Shown: positions 46,540 through 55,384 of the stretch, piece after piece
How positions within the stretch are numbered: position 1 is the first letter of the stretch
Layout: each line of letters opens with the position of its first letter
NCBI RefSeq assembly: GCF_000812465.1
Contig: NZ_JWMA01000018.1
Location: 1 to 64,000, forward strand
DNA length: 64,000 nt
Source: Cupriavidus sp. IDO
GTDB taxonomy: Bacteria; Pseudomonadota; Gammaproteobacteria; Burkholderiales; Burkholderiaceae
Direction: 5' to 3'
Program-made: the position numbers and the translations under genes
The notes under the pieces: model-generated
What the model was told of the DNA's origin: nothing
The model's database searches: none
Seen by the model: the letters and a program-made list of their open reading frames with translations, nothing else

Positions 46540-47313
46540 TCAGGAAACGAGCTTGATGGCGACCAGCGTCAGCGTGGTCGCCAGCGCGGCACGCACCAGC
46601 CGTTCGGGCAGTGCCCGCGACAGTTGCGCGCCCAGCCAGATGCCGGGGATCGAGCCCACCAGCAGCGCCAGCAGCAAATTCCAGTCGACCGTGCCGAGCC
46701 ACACGTGGCCCAGCCCGGCAATCGCCGTCAGCGGGACGGCGTAGGCAATGTCGGTGCCGGCCACTTCGGCCGGCTTCATATGGGGGTACAGCAGCAGGAT
46801 CAGTGTGGCGCCAACCGCGCCGGCGCCGATCGACGATACCGTCACCAGCACGCCCAGCACGGCGCCCACCACGACGGTGGCAACCGCCTGCGGACGGCCT
46901 TCGAGCTGGAAGCGAGGATTGCGCGACAGCCACGCCAGCATCTGCTTGCGAAACAGCAGCGACAGCACGGTCAGCAACACCGACACGCCGATGGTCAGGC
47001 GAATCGCATGCAGCCATTGGGCATTGAGCTCACCGGCGCTCTTGAGCACCAGAATGGCGGCCACGGCCGCCGGCAGGCTGCCGATGCACAGGCGGCGCAC
47101 CACCTGCCACTGCACATGGCCGTGCGCGCGGTGGGCAATCGTGCCGAAACCCTTGGTGATGGCCGCGAAGGCCAGGTCAGTACCCACCGCCGTGGCCGGC
47201 GAGAAGCCGAACAGCAGCGTCAGCAGTGGCGTCATGAGCGAGCCCCCGCCCACACCGGTCAGACCGACGAGGACGCCTACCAGCAAACCGGATACGGTAT
47301 AGGCAAGGGACAT
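46540..47313 (-). CDS. TauE/SafE family sulfite exporter-like membrane protein
   Basis: The 257-residue polytopic protein starts MSLAYTVSGLLVGVLVGLTGVGGGSLMTPLLTL-type, with GFSPATAVGTDLAFAAITKG, and a C-terminal helix cluster. It is the first gene of the cys operon, 28 bp before cysI, and divergent from cysB. It would export excess sulfite or a related anion, or take up sulfate. It is a second family member besides 20488-21300. Confidence 0.88.
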   Translation of the reverse strand: MSLAYTVSGLLVGVLVGLTGVGGGSLMTPLLTLLFGFSPATAVGTDLAFAAITKGFGTIAHRAHGHVQWQVVRRLCIGSLPAAVAAILVLKSAGELNAQWLHAIRLTIGVSVLLTVLSLLFRKQMLAWLSRNPRFQLEGRPQAVATVVVGAVLGVLVTVSSIGAGAVGATLILLLYPHMKPAEVAGTDIAYAVPLTAIAGLGHVWLGTVDWNLLLALLVGSIPGIWLGAQLSRALPERLVRAALATTLTLVAIKLVS

Positions 47314-47480
47314 TTGGGGGGACTCGATTGAGCCTGGCCTGCCGGTTCCGCTTCACCAGTGGTTGCTGCGGAAGGACGCACGGAGGGCCGGGCATTAATT
47401 AACAAAGTTCGAGAATCGTAATAAACTGGCCTCATACCTCAAACTAATAAGAAGTTGTTTGTTTATACGACCCTAGTTAT
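47314..47480. promoter_or_regulatory. Divergent regulatory region of the cys operon and cysB
   Basis: 167 bp between the TauE start and the cysB ATG. It is AT-rich at 47396-47478 (TTAATTAACAAAG, CTAATAAGAAGTTG, TTATACGACC) against a GC-rich surround. CysB sites are expected here, but no single palindrome is convincing. Confidence 0.45.
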
Positions 47481-48422
47481 ATGAACCTGCACCAGTTTCG
47501 CTTTGTGCGCGAAGCGGTACGGCAGAATTACAATCTGACCGAGGCCGCCAAAGCGCTTTACACGTCACAACCCGGCGTATCCAAGGCCATTATCGAGCTG
47601 GAGGAAGAGCTGGGTGTCGATATCTTCACCCGCCATGGCAAACGCATACGCAGCCTGACCGAACCGGGCCGGCGGATCCTGGCATCGGTGGAGAAGATCC
47701 TGCAGGAAGTGGAAAGCCTGAAACGCGTGGGCAAGGATTACGCCGCCCAGGACCAGGGCAACTTCACCATCGCCACCACCCACACGCAGGCGCGCTACGC
47801 CCTGCCGCGCGTGATCGGCGAGTTCACCAAGCGCTACCCGAAGGTGCGGCTATCGATCCAGCAGGGCAATCCGGCACAGATCGCCGACATGATCCTGCAC
47901 GACCAGGCCGACATCGGCATTGCCACGGAAGGCATCTCCGACGACAAGAACCTGGTCTCGCTGCCGGGCCACCAGTGGCAGCACGTGGTGATTACGCCAC
48001 CCGATCATCCACTGCTGGAGAAGAAGCACCTGGCACTGGAAGACCTGATGGATTACCCGCTGATCACTTACGATCCGAACTTTGCCGGCCGGCCGAAGAT
48101 CGACAAGGCATTCGAGCTGCGCCACCTGAAGCCCGACATCATCCTGGAGGCCATCGACGCCGATGTGATCAAGACCTACGTCGAGATCGGCATGGGCGTC
48201 GGCATCGTCGCGGGCGTGGCGTTCGATGCCGAGCGCGACCGCACGCTGCGCGGCATTCCGGCCGGCCACCTGTTCGGCACCAACGTGACACACCTGGCCG
48301 TCAAGCAGGGCGCCTACCTGCGCAGCTTTGTCTACACATTTATCGAGCTGTTTTCGCCGACCCTGAACCGCAAGCTGGTGGAACAGGCGATGTCCGGCGA
48401 GCACGAAGCTTACGAACTCTGA
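47481..48422 (+). CDS. cysB: CysB-type LysR regulator of sulfur assimilation
   Basis: The 313-residue LysR regulator has the CysB-like N-terminus NLHQFRFVREAVRQNYNLTEAAKALYTSQPGVSKAI, with the helix-turn-helix at about 18-37, and an effector domain with IATTHTQARYALP and GMGVGIVAGVAFD. CysB activates sulfate-assimilation genes with O-acetylserine or N-acetylserine as inducer. Divergence from the cys operon makes that operon the obvious target. Confidence 0.95.
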   Translation: MNLHQFRFVREAVRQNYNLTEAAKALYTSQPGVSKAIIELEEELGVDIFTRHGKRIRSLTEPGRRILASVEKILQEVESLKRVGKDYAAQDQGNFTIATTHTQARYALPRVIGEFTKRYPKVRLSIQQGNPAQIADMILHDQADIGIATEGISDDKNLVSLPGHQWQHVVITPPDHPLLEKKHLALEDLMDYPLITYDPNFAGRPKIDKAFELRHLKPDIILEAIDADVIKTYVEIGMGVGIVAGVAFDAERDRTLRGIPAGHLFGTNVTHLAVKQGAYLRSFVYTFIELFSPTLNRKLVEQAMSGEHEAYEL

Positions 48423-48517
48423 AGCCGCCCCGAGCGGTGTCAGAGCCCCCTTCTATATAGCAGGACCCGAAACATGCACTTTTCCCCATCCCTTTCGCGC
48501 CAGCCGGAGCTGCGCCC

Positions 48518-49672
48518 GTGAGCGACCTACCGCAAATCCACTGGACCGAAGACGGCGTCGAGCACAGCGCCCTGTGGCGCTCCGAGGCCGGCCTGCCGCC
48601 GCCGCGGCGCGTGGTGATTGCCGACGACACCACCACCGCCGACACCGCCTACCGGCTGGCCTGTGAAGGCACCGCCCTGCTCTGGCGCGGCGACTTCCAG
48701 AACGCGCGCCAGCTGCTGCAGGCCATGGCCCGCCGCACCGAGCGCAAGCCGAAGAAGGCAACGCGCCCCGGCAAGAAGGCCAAGGCCGAGGCACCGGCCT
48801 CCCCGACCGAGGCCTTCCACCTGCACCGCCTGGCCCAGTCGCAACGCGCGCGCACGCTGGGCATGCTCCTGCTGCCGTTCGGAGCCGATCACAGCGTGCC
48901 GCTGCGCCGCGCGCCGGATGTCCGCGAGGCCTGCGAGCAGGTCTACGGCGCCGCCAGCGAGCCTTATGTGGCGTCGATGCGCGAGCTGCTCGGCATGATC
49001 GGCGCCTATGAATGGCGCAAGAAAGGCGTGGAGATCCCCGCGCTGGAAGACCGCATCCACCCGTGGTACGGCGTGTTCTCGCCGGTGCGCGGCGAGTACG
49101 TCGACCTGGTCGCGGCCGAGCCGCTGCCGTCGAAGGCCCTGGCCTTCGATATCGGCACCGGCACCGGCGTGCTGGCCGCTCTGCTGGCCAAACGCGGCGT
49201 GAAGCGCGTGGTGGCTACCGACCAGGACCCGCGAGCCCTGGCCAGCGCCCGCGAGAACATCGACCGGCTCGGCTACGCCGCGCAGGTGGAGATCATCGAC
49301 GCCGACCTGTTCCCCGCCGGCCGCGCCCCGCTGGTGGTCTGCAACCCTCCCTGGGTGCCGGCCCGGCCGAGCTCGCCGGTCGAGCGTGCCGTCTACGATC
49401 CCGACAGCATCATGCTGCGCGGCTTCCTGGAAGGCCTGGCGGCGCATCTGGAGCCCGGCGGCGAAGGCTGGCTGCTGCTGTCCGACCTGGCCGAGCATCT
49501 CGGCCTGCGCCCGCGCGAGCAGCTCATGGGCTGGATCGAGGCGGCCGGGCTGAAAGTGCTGGGCCGCTCCGACATCCGCGCGCGCCATCCGCGCGCCACG
49601 GACATCGAGGATCCGCTGCACGCGGCCCGCTCCGCCGAAGTGACGACGCTCTGGCGGCTCGGCGCGCGCTGA
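48518..49672 (+). CDS. Class I SAM-dependent methyltransferase (HemK/PrmC-like)
   Basis: The 384-residue protein has the SAM-binding block FDIGTGTGVLAALLAKRG at about 207-224 and the NPPW motif in VVCNPPWVPARP at about 273-284, which is typical of enzymes that methylate amide, amino or ring nitrogens. The first 170 residues have no clear match and include a Lys-rich segment (RKPKKATRPGKKAKAE). The target could be a protein Gln or an RNA base. It is 95 bp after cysB and probably its own unit. Confidence 0.85.
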   Translation: MSDLPQIHWTEDGVEHSALWRSEAGLPPPRRVVIADDTTTADTAYRLACEGTALLWRGDFQNARQLLQAMARRTERKPKKATRPGKKAKAEAPASPTEAFHLHRLAQSQRARTLGMLLLPFGADHSVPLRRAPDVREACEQVYGAASEPYVASMRELLGMIGAYEWRKKGVEIPALEDRIHPWYGVFSPVRGEYVDLVAAEPLPSKALAFDIGTGTGVLAALLAKRGVKRVVATDQDPRALASARENIDRLGYAAQVEIIDADLFPAGRAPLVVCNPPWVPARPSSPVERAVYDPDSIMLRGFLEGLAAHLEPGGEGWLLLSDLAEHLGLRPREQLMGWIEAAGLKVLGRSDIRARHPRATDIEDPLHAARSAEVTTLWRLGAR

Positions 49673-49766
49673 CCGGTCCTCCGGGCGCGAGGGCGGCTGC
49701 ATGCCCTCCCGCCCGGCGCGAGTTCGGCTATCCTTCCCGTCACATATAAAAACGGAGGAGTCGACA

Positions 49767-50933
49767 ATGCCGAAACAACCCCTGCGCCGCCTGTTGCTAA
49801 GCACCGCCCTGCTCTGCACCAGCACCGCCGCCCTCGCCGACATCCGTGTCGGCGTTGACGTGTCCACCACCGGGCCGGCGGCGTCGATCGGCATTCCCTC
49901 CAAGAACACCATCCTGATGTGGCCCGAGACGCTCGGCGGCCAGAAGGCGCACTACGTGCTGCTGGACGACGGCTCCGACCCCGCCGCCGCGGTGCGCAAC
50001 GTGCGCAAGCTGATTTCCGAAGAGAAGGTCGACGTGATCGTCGGCCCCAACATCACGCCGACCGCCATCGCCTCGCTGGATGCCGTGGCCGAAGGCGAAA
50101 CGCCGATGGTGGCGCTTGCCGCCTCGGCCGCGATCATCGAGCCGCAGACCGACGCCAGGCGCCGCTGGGCCTTCAAGATGCCGCAGAACGATTCGCATAT
50201 GGCGACGGTGCTGACCGAGTACATGAGCAACCACGGCGTGAAGACGGTCGGCTTCATCGGCTTCAATGACGCCTATGGCGAGAGCTGGTGGCGCGAATTC
50301 TCGAAGCTGGCCGAGGTGCGCAAGCTGAAGGTCGTGGCCAACGAACGCTTCTCGCGCAACGACACCTCAGTGACCGGGCAGGTGCTCAAGCTGATGGCCG
50401 CCAATCCTGACGCGATCCTCGTCGCCGGCGCCGGCACCCCGTCGGTGCTGCCGCAGAAGACGCTGGGCGAGCGCGGCTACAAGGGCAAGGTCTACCAGAC
50501 CCACGGCATCGCCACCTGGGACTTCCTGCGCGTGGGCGGCAAGGATGTCGAAGGCACGCTGTTCCCCACCGGCCCGGTCGTGGTCGCGCGCCAGTTGCCG
50601 GACAGCCATCCGGTCAGGAAGGTGGCGATGGAATTCGTCACCCGCTATGAAGCGAAGTACGGCGCCGACAGCGTGACCCAGTTCGCCGGCGACGCCTGGG
50701 GCGCCTGGCAGCTGCTGGACGATGCCGCCCGCCGCGCGCTGAAGACCGGCGCCCAGCCGGGCACGCGCGAATTCCGCGCGGCCATGCGCGACGCGCTCGA
50801 AACCACTACCAACCTCACGATCCCCAATGGCGTGATGAACATGAATGCGAAGGACCATCAGGGCTTCGACCAGCGTTCGCGCGTGATGGGGGTTATTCGC
50901 AACGGCAAGTTCGCCTATGCGGGCGACAAGTAG
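49767..50933 (+). CDS. Branched-chain amino acid-type ABC substrate-binding protein
   Basis: The 388-residue periplasmic protein has a signal peptide (MPKQPLRRLLLSTALLCTSTAALA, then DIRVGVD) and the Peripla_BP_6 fold: ISEEKVDVIVGPNITPTA, AASAAIIEPQ, and GFIGFNDAYGESWWREF. No permease or ATPase genes are adjacent, so it may serve a LIV-like transporter elsewhere. A good Shine-Dalgarno (GGAGGAG) is at 49754-49760. The ligand cannot be named from sequence. Confidence 0.9.
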   Translation: MPKQPLRRLLLSTALLCTSTAALADIRVGVDVSTTGPAASIGIPSKNTILMWPETLGGQKAHYVLLDDGSDPAAAVRNVRKLISEEKVDVIVGPNITPTAIASLDAVAEGETPMVALAASAAIIEPQTDARRRWAFKMPQNDSHMATVLTEYMSNHGVKTVGFIGFNDAYGESWWREFSKLAEVRKLKVVANERFSRNDTSVTGQVLKLMAANPDAILVAGAGTPSVLPQKTLGERGYKGKVYQTHGIATWDFLRVGGKDVEGTLFPTGPVVVARQLPDSHPVRKVAMEFVTRYEAKYGADSVTQFAGDAWGAWQLLDDAARRALKTGAQPGTREFRAAMRDALETTTNLTIPNGVMNMNAKDHQGFDQRSRVMGVIRNGKFAYAGDK

Positions 50934-50970
50934 CCAGAATCAGCCTGAACCCGTTGAAAGGAAGCACCGC

Positions 50971-51852
50971 ATGACCTCCCCCCAAACCCCCGTCACCGTC
51001 GCCTTCATCGGCCTGGGCGCCATGGGTACGCCGATGGTCCGCCACCTGCTGGCCGCCGGCCACACCGTGCGCGCCTATGTGCGCCGCCCCGAAGCCGCCG
51101 AGGCCGCCCGCGCGCTGGGGGCCGAACCGTTTTTCACGCCCGCCGAAGCGGCGCAGGGCGCCAGCGTGGTGTTCACCAACGTGACCTCGTCAGACGATGT
51201 GCGCCAGGTGCTGCTGGGCGACCAGGGCGTGATTCACGGCGCCGCGCCGGGCACTATATGCGTCGACCACAGCACCATCTCGCCCATCGTCACGCGCGAA
51301 ATCGCCACGGCGCTGGCCGCGCGCGGCATCGAGGCGCTGGACTGCCCGGTCTCGGGCGGCACCGCCGGGGCCGAAGCCGCCAGCCTGACCATCATGGTCG
51401 GCGGCAAGGCCGAGATGCTGGAGCGCGTGCGCCCGCTGCTGGCATTGCTGGGCAAGACAATCACACATATCGGCGACAACGGCGCCGGCCAGGTGGCCAA
51501 GCTGTGCAACCAGATCGCACAGGTGGTCAATATCGAAGGCATCGCCGAAGCGATGCGCTTTGCCGCCGCACAGCAGGTCGACACCGGCCGGGTGTTCCAG
51601 GCGATTTCCACCGGCATGGCAGGCAGCCGCATGCTGGACCTGATGGGCCCGAAGATGGTGGCGCGCGATTTTTCCGCCGGCATCGAGGCACGGCTGCACG
51701 ACAAGGACTTCGGGCTGGCGCGCGATATCGCCGAGGAAATCGGCCTGAAGCTGCCCGCCATGCAGGCCACCTCGGCCCAGCTGCAATCGCTGATGGAGCA
51801 CGGCTGGGGCAAGGACGACACCTCGTCCCTGCTGCGCGTGCTGGAAAGCTGA
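50971..51852 (+). CDS. 3-hydroxyisobutyrate dehydrogenase-family NAD(P) oxidoreductase
   Basis: The 293-residue protein has the Rossmann motif FIGLGAMGTPMVRHLL at about 11-26, the substrate-binding DCPVSGGTAGAEAASLTIMVGG at about 127-148, and the catalytic Lys in GQVAKLCNQ (about 173). These define beta-hydroxyacid dehydrogenases such as tartronate semialdehyde or 3-hydroxyisobutyrate reductases. AAAGGAAG precedes the ATG. It lies 37 bp after the ABC binding protein gene; the pair could share a transcript. Confidence 0.9.
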   Translation: MTSPQTPVTVAFIGLGAMGTPMVRHLLAAGHTVRAYVRRPEAAEAARALGAEPFFTPAEAAQGASVVFTNVTSSDDVRQVLLGDQGVIHGAAPGTICVDHSTISPIVTREIATALAARGIEALDCPVSGGTAGAEAASLTIMVGGKAEMLERVRPLLALLGKTITHIGDNGAGQVAKLCNQIAQVVNIEGIAEAMRFAAAQQVDTGRVFQAISTGMAGSRMLDLMGPKMVARDFSAGIEARLHDKDFGLARDIAEEIGLKLPAMQATSAQLQSLMEHGWGKDDTSSLLRVLES

Positions 51853-51855
51853 AGC

Positions 51856-52755
51856 TCAGGCGCCGACGAGCCTCAGCACGGCGCGCAGCAGTGCGCTGTC
51901 CGGCTTCGCCAGGTCATCCATCACGTTGAAATGGTGCCGCCCCGGCAGCGGCACGTCTTCGGCAGCGTTGGCCGGCCAAGCCGTACGGATCAGCGCGTTC
52001 TGGCGGTGATATTCCGCCGCCTCGAGCTCGCCCACCGCGGTGACCAGCGGCGCTGCCGTCGCCGGCTGCATGAAGGCGGGCGACAGGCGCGCCACATCGG
52101 TCTCGGACAGCTTCAGGTCGCGCTGCAGGAATTCGGCACGCCGCAGCGGCTCCAGGTCATACAGCCCGCTGACGGACAGGCCGCCCTTCACCAGGTCGTG
52201 CGGCAGGTCCTCGCCCACCTGCGGCCACAGGGCCGCCATCAGCATCGCCGCGAGATGGCCGCCAACGGAATGACCCGCGGCAAAGATGCGCGAGCGCTCG
52301 TGGCCAAGCACGTCCGACTGGCGATACAGCCACGCCGTGGCCTGCAGCACCTGGCGCACGATGGTCTCGACCGTCACGGCGGGGCACAGCGAATAGTTCA
52401 GCAGCGCCACGGAAACGCCGAGCCGGGGCAGTTCGCTGGCGACGAAGCTGTGGTCGCGCTTGTCCAGCGCACGGAAGTAGCCGCCGTGCACGAACACCAG
52501 CAGGGGCGAATTCGGGCCGCTGGCGGGAAAGTAATCCAGTTCCTCGTCCGCCGCCAGGGGCGAGCCCGGCTCCGCGTAGCTCAACCCCTCAAGCACGCTG
52601 CCGCGAGCGCGCACCTGCGCCGACAATGCCGCCCAGCGCGCCATATGCTCGGCGTTGTCGGGCACGCGCGCCCGGTTGTTATATTCTCGCTCGTAGAAGG
52701 CCGGATCCTGCGAAGGCAATTCTGCAAGGCTGGCCAGGGAAGATTGGGCTGACAT
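51856..52755 (-). CDS. Alpha/beta hydrolase, arylformamidase-like
   Basis: The 299-residue hydrolase has the oxyanion-hole motif VFVHGGYFRALDKRDHSF at about 112-129 and the nucleophile elbow AAGHSVGGHLAAM at about 187-199. Asp and His would complete the triad near the end (GRHHFNVMDDL). The HGGY/F pattern with AGHSVGGHL is shared by kynurenine formamidase-like and carboxylesterase proteins. It is convergent with the dehydrogenase gene, 3 bp apart. Confidence 0.85.
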   Translation of the reverse strand: MSAQSSLASLAELPSQDPAFYEREYNNRARVPDNAEHMARWAALSAQVRARGSVLEGLSYAEPGSPLAADEELDYFPASGPNSPLLVFVHGGYFRALDKRDHSFVASELPRLGVSVALLNYSLCPAVTVETIVRQVLQATAWLYRQSDVLGHERSRIFAAGHSVGGHLAAMLMAALWPQVGEDLPHDLVKGGLSVSGLYDLEPLRRAEFLQRDLKLSETDVARLSPAFMQPATAAPLVTAVGELEAAEYHRQNALIRTAWPANAAEDVPLPGRHHFNVMDDLAKPDSALLRAVLRLVGA

Positions 52756-52822
52756 GGCGCTCCGGGTCGGTGGGAGGGATCGGGACGGCACTGCATGGCA
52801 ATCCGGCCATCCTAACCGGATA

Positions 52823-52876
52823 AGAACCCATTTCACAATGAAGAAGGGTCCCCTTCTTCATTGTGAAATGGGTTCT
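52823..52876. repeat. Perfect 26-bp-arm palindrome
   Basis: Arms 52823-52848 and 52851-52876 are exact reverse complements with a two-base TC loop; each arm contains CACAATGAAGAAGGG or its complement. It lies between the start of the hydrolase gene (minus) and the HNH gene (plus), in AT-rich sequence. It is too long and perfect for an ordinary operator; a dispersed palindrome is more likely. Confidence 0.8.
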
Positions 52877-52928
52877 GTAGCCTGGCCCGCTACCCGCGCC
52901 TACGCTATTCCAGTCTGATGAAACCGTC

Positions 52929-53288
52929 ATGGTCGTAAAACGCAGCCTGAGAGCCGGGCAGTCCGGCCAGCTTGGCCCGCCCTCGCCGGCAACATCGGCC
53001 GCCGCACGGTGCCCGCTGTGCGGCCGCGAACTGGTCGCCGGGCCGAGCACCGACCTGCATCATCCCGTGCCGCGCAGCCTCGGCGGCCGCGATGTCGTGC
53101 CGATGCATCGCATCTGCCACCAGAAGATCCATTCCGTTTTCACCGAGTCCGAGCTGGCCTCGACCTTCCACGACTGGAATGCCCTGCGCCGCCACCCTGC
53201 CATCGCCGACTTCGTCCGCTGGGTCGCGCGCAAGCCGCCCGAGTACTACGACCGCAGCCGCTCCACGAACGCCCGGCGCGGGCGCTGA
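52929..53288 (+). CDS. HNH endonuclease-family protein
   Basis: The 119-residue basic protein has one CxxC knuckle (CPLCGRE at about 28-34), then LHHPVPRSLGGRDVVPMHRICHQKIH (about 43-68), a ββα-metal HNH signature with His-His and Asn replaced by the R-I-C-H-Q-K-I-H version. A C-terminal helix ends NARRGR. Such stand-alone copies are widely conserved and could cut DNA, but a target is unknown. Start 52929 has no strong Shine-Dalgarno. It is 53 bp after the palindrome and 83 bp before a tRNA gene. Confidence 0.85.
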   Translation: MVVKRSLRAGQSGQLGPPSPATSAAARCPLCGRELVAGPSTDLHHPVPRSLGGRDVVPMHRICHQKIHSVFTESELASTFHDWNALRRHPAIADFVRWVARKPPEYYDRSRSTNARRGR

Positions 53289-53370
53289 CCTGCCGGGCTG
53301 TTGTCTGCACAAGGGAAATCCGGCATAATTCGCGGCTCAGCACGGCGCCGGTTCCGGCGCCAGACACCCT

Positions 53371-53455
53371 GCCCGGGTGGTGAAACAGGTAGACGCAGGG
53401 GACTCAAAATCCCCCGCCGCAAGGCGTGTCGGTTCGAGTCCGACCCCGGGCACCA
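53371..53455 (+). tRNA. tRNA-Leu (anticodon CAA)
   Basis: The acceptor stem GCCCGGG pairs with CCCGGGC, followed by discriminator A and encoded CCA. The anticodon loop CTCAAAA is closed by GGGGA/TCCCC, giving CAA (reads UUG). A long variable arm (GCCGCAAGGCG) shows a class II tRNA. The T arm is GTCGGTTCGAGTCCGAC. Confidence 0.97.
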
Positions 53456-53667
53456 GCTTAATTTCCCCGTTCCAGATTGCCCACCGCCGCCGGCAAGCAC
53501 CGGCCCGGCGGATCGCGCGCAGGCCACCAGGCCTGGACTGCCACGTCACGTCCGTGCGCTCTTAGTCACCCCGCCGGAACGGCACCATGTCGGACGAAAT
53601 CCACTGGCGATCACCCCTGCGGGTTTCCTATCCTATGGGATTGCCAACCTCCCCTCCGGAGCCGACC

Positions 53668-54411
53668 ATGAAGCGACTCACCTTTTCCGCCCTCGCCTGT
53701 TCCGCCCTGCTGGCCGGTTGCGCTGGCGCCAACATGGACAGCCTGACGCAGGCCGGCGGCAGCCTGTTTTCGGCGGCGACGCTGTCAGATGCCAACGTAA
53801 AGACGCTGTCGGACCAGTCTTGCGCTGAGATGGACAAGAAAAACATCCTGGCCACCGCCGACAGCACCTACACGAAACGGCTTGCCACGGTCATGAGCGG
53901 CCTGGGCAATACCGGGTTGCCGCTGGACGCCAAGGTCTACATGACCAAGGACGTCAACGCCTGGGCCATGGCCAACGGCTGCGTGCGCGTCTACAGCGGA
54001 CTGATGGACCTGATGAGCGACGATGAAGTCCGCGGCGTGGTGGGGCACGAGATTGGCCACGTGGCGCTGGGCCACACCAAGGCCGCGATGCAGGTGGCCT
54101 ATTCGACGACCGCTGCGCGCGGGCTGCTCGGCGCGACCGGCAATGCGACGCTCGCGGCGCTGTCATCCTCGCAACTGGCCGATCTGGGCGAGCAGTTCGT
54201 CAACGCGCAGTTCTCGCAACGGCAGGAAAGCGCCGCGGACGATTACTCTTTCGACCTGCTGACCAGGAACGGCGCCAACCGCCAGGCGCTGGCCTCGGCA
54301 TTCCGCAAGCTCTCCACGCTGGATGGCGGCCAGTCGAGCATGCTGAGCTCACACCCGGGCTCGCTGCAGCGCGCAAGACATATCGAGGACCGCCTGTCCA
54401 AACAACCCTGA
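53668..54411 (+). CDS. Outer-membrane M48 metalloprotease lipoprotein (LoiP-like)
   Basis: The 247-residue lipoprotein has a signal with lipobox LLAGC (Cys18), then the M48 zinc motif HEIGH (127-131) and the downstream QESAADDYSFDLL with a ligand Glu. It resembles LoiP/YggG, which degrades misfolded outer-membrane or periplasmic proteins. The start at 53668 places the signal properly; a longer frame from 53587 is unlikely. It is convergent with hutG. Confidence 0.92.
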   Translation: MKRLTFSALACSALLAGCAGANMDSLTQAGGSLFSAATLSDANVKTLSDQSCAEMDKKNILATADSTYTKRLATVMSGLGNTGLPLDAKVYMTKDVNAWAMANGCVRVYSGLMDLMSDDEVRGVVGHEIGHVALGHTKAAMQVAYSTTAARGLLGATGNATLAALSSSQLADLGEQFVNAQFSQRQESAADDYSFDLLTRNGANRQALASAFRKLSTLDGGQSSMLSSHPGSLQRARHIEDRLSKQP

Positions 54412-54465
54412 GCCGCGGGCTGCCGGCCTATGCCGCGCTGCCCCATCTACGCGCTTCTCGAATAC

Positions 54466-54490
54466 CACATCGGCCCTTCGCGCCGATGTG
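54466..54490. repeat. 9-bp inverted repeat between convergent genes
   Basis: CACATCGGC and GCCGATGTG around a 7-base loop, midway between the M48 lipoprotein gene and hutG. It may end transcription from either side but has no U-tract. Confidence 0.4.
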
Positions 54491-54523
54491 CCCTGCCCCC
54501 CGCAATCCGCGCAGACCCTGACC

Positions 54524-55339
54524 TCAGCCCTTCCCTTCGACGAACTCCAGCAGCGTGGCCAGCATCGCCCGCAGGGACGGCTGCAAGCCTGAAGCCAGTG
54601 CTTCGTCGTAGGCAAAGGGATACGTCTCGCTCATATAGGCGGACTGCGCCAGCTCCAGCTGCACCGCGTGCACGCCCTGTTCCGGCTGCCCGTACTGGCG
54701 CGTGATATAGCCGCCCTTGAAGCGGCCATTCAGCACCGCGGTATGGCCCGGCACGGCGCTCGCGATGTCGAGCAGCTGCTCCGCCAGCGCCGCATCGCAG
54801 CTCGCGCCATTGGCGGTGCCCAGGTTGAAATCGGGCAGCTTGCCGTCGAAGAAGCGCGGCAGCACCGAACGGATCGAATGCGCGTCCCACAGCGCGATGG
54901 TGCCGTGTGCTGCGCGCAGGCGGGCGAGCTCCTCGGCCAGCGCGTTGTGGTACGGACGCCAGATTGCGTCGCGGCGCGCGGCAATTTCCGCATCGTCCGG
55001 TCCGTTGCCGTCTGCATAGAGCGGCGTCTTGTCGAACGTATCGACCGGGCACAGTCCGGTGGTGTCCTGGCCCGGATACAGGTTGGCGTTGTCGGGCGGG
55101 CGGTTCAGGTCCACCACATAGCGCGAATGCGTGGCGACGAGCACCGAGGCGCCGAGTTCGCGGGCGAAATCGTAGAGGCGTTCCAGGTGCCAGTCGGTGT
55201 CAGGCACGGTGCGGGCCTCGGCGGTCAGCCGCTGCGAGACCGTGGCGGGCAAATGCGTGCCGACATGCGGCATCGATACCAGCAGCGGGCGGCTGCCGCG
55301 ATGCAGGGTAAAAGCGGGGGTATCGGTAGAGAAGGACAT
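54524..55339 (-). CDS. hutG: N-formylglutamate deformylase
   Basis: The 271-residue metal hydrolase splits N-formylglutamate to formate and glutamate, the last hut step here. It has LVSMPHVGTHLP at about 20-31, ATHSRYVVDLNRPPDNANLYPGQ at about 67-89, and ALWDAHSIRSVLP at about 143-155. It belongs to the FGase family, not the agmatinase-like hutG. The start at 55339 is chosen at MSFSTDTPAF; an extension to 55375 is possible. It is the last gene of the hut operon. Confidence 0.94.
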   Translation of the reverse strand: MSFSTDTPAFTLHRGSRPLLVSMPHVGTHLPATVSQRLTAEARTVPDTDWHLERLYDFARELGASVLVATHSRYVVDLNRPPDNANLYPGQDTTGLCPVDTFDKTPLYADGNGPDDAEIAARRDAIWRPYHNALAEELARLRAAHGTIALWDAHSIRSVLPRFFDGKLPDFNLGTANGASCDAALAEQLLDIASAVPGHTAVLNGRFKGGYITRQYGQPEQGVHAVQLELAQSAYMSETYPFAYDEALASGLQPSLRAMLATLLEFVEGKG

Positions 55340-55384
55340 GTTCAGGGAGCGAGGCGAAGGCGCGTGGCTGGCCACGCGCCGGAT

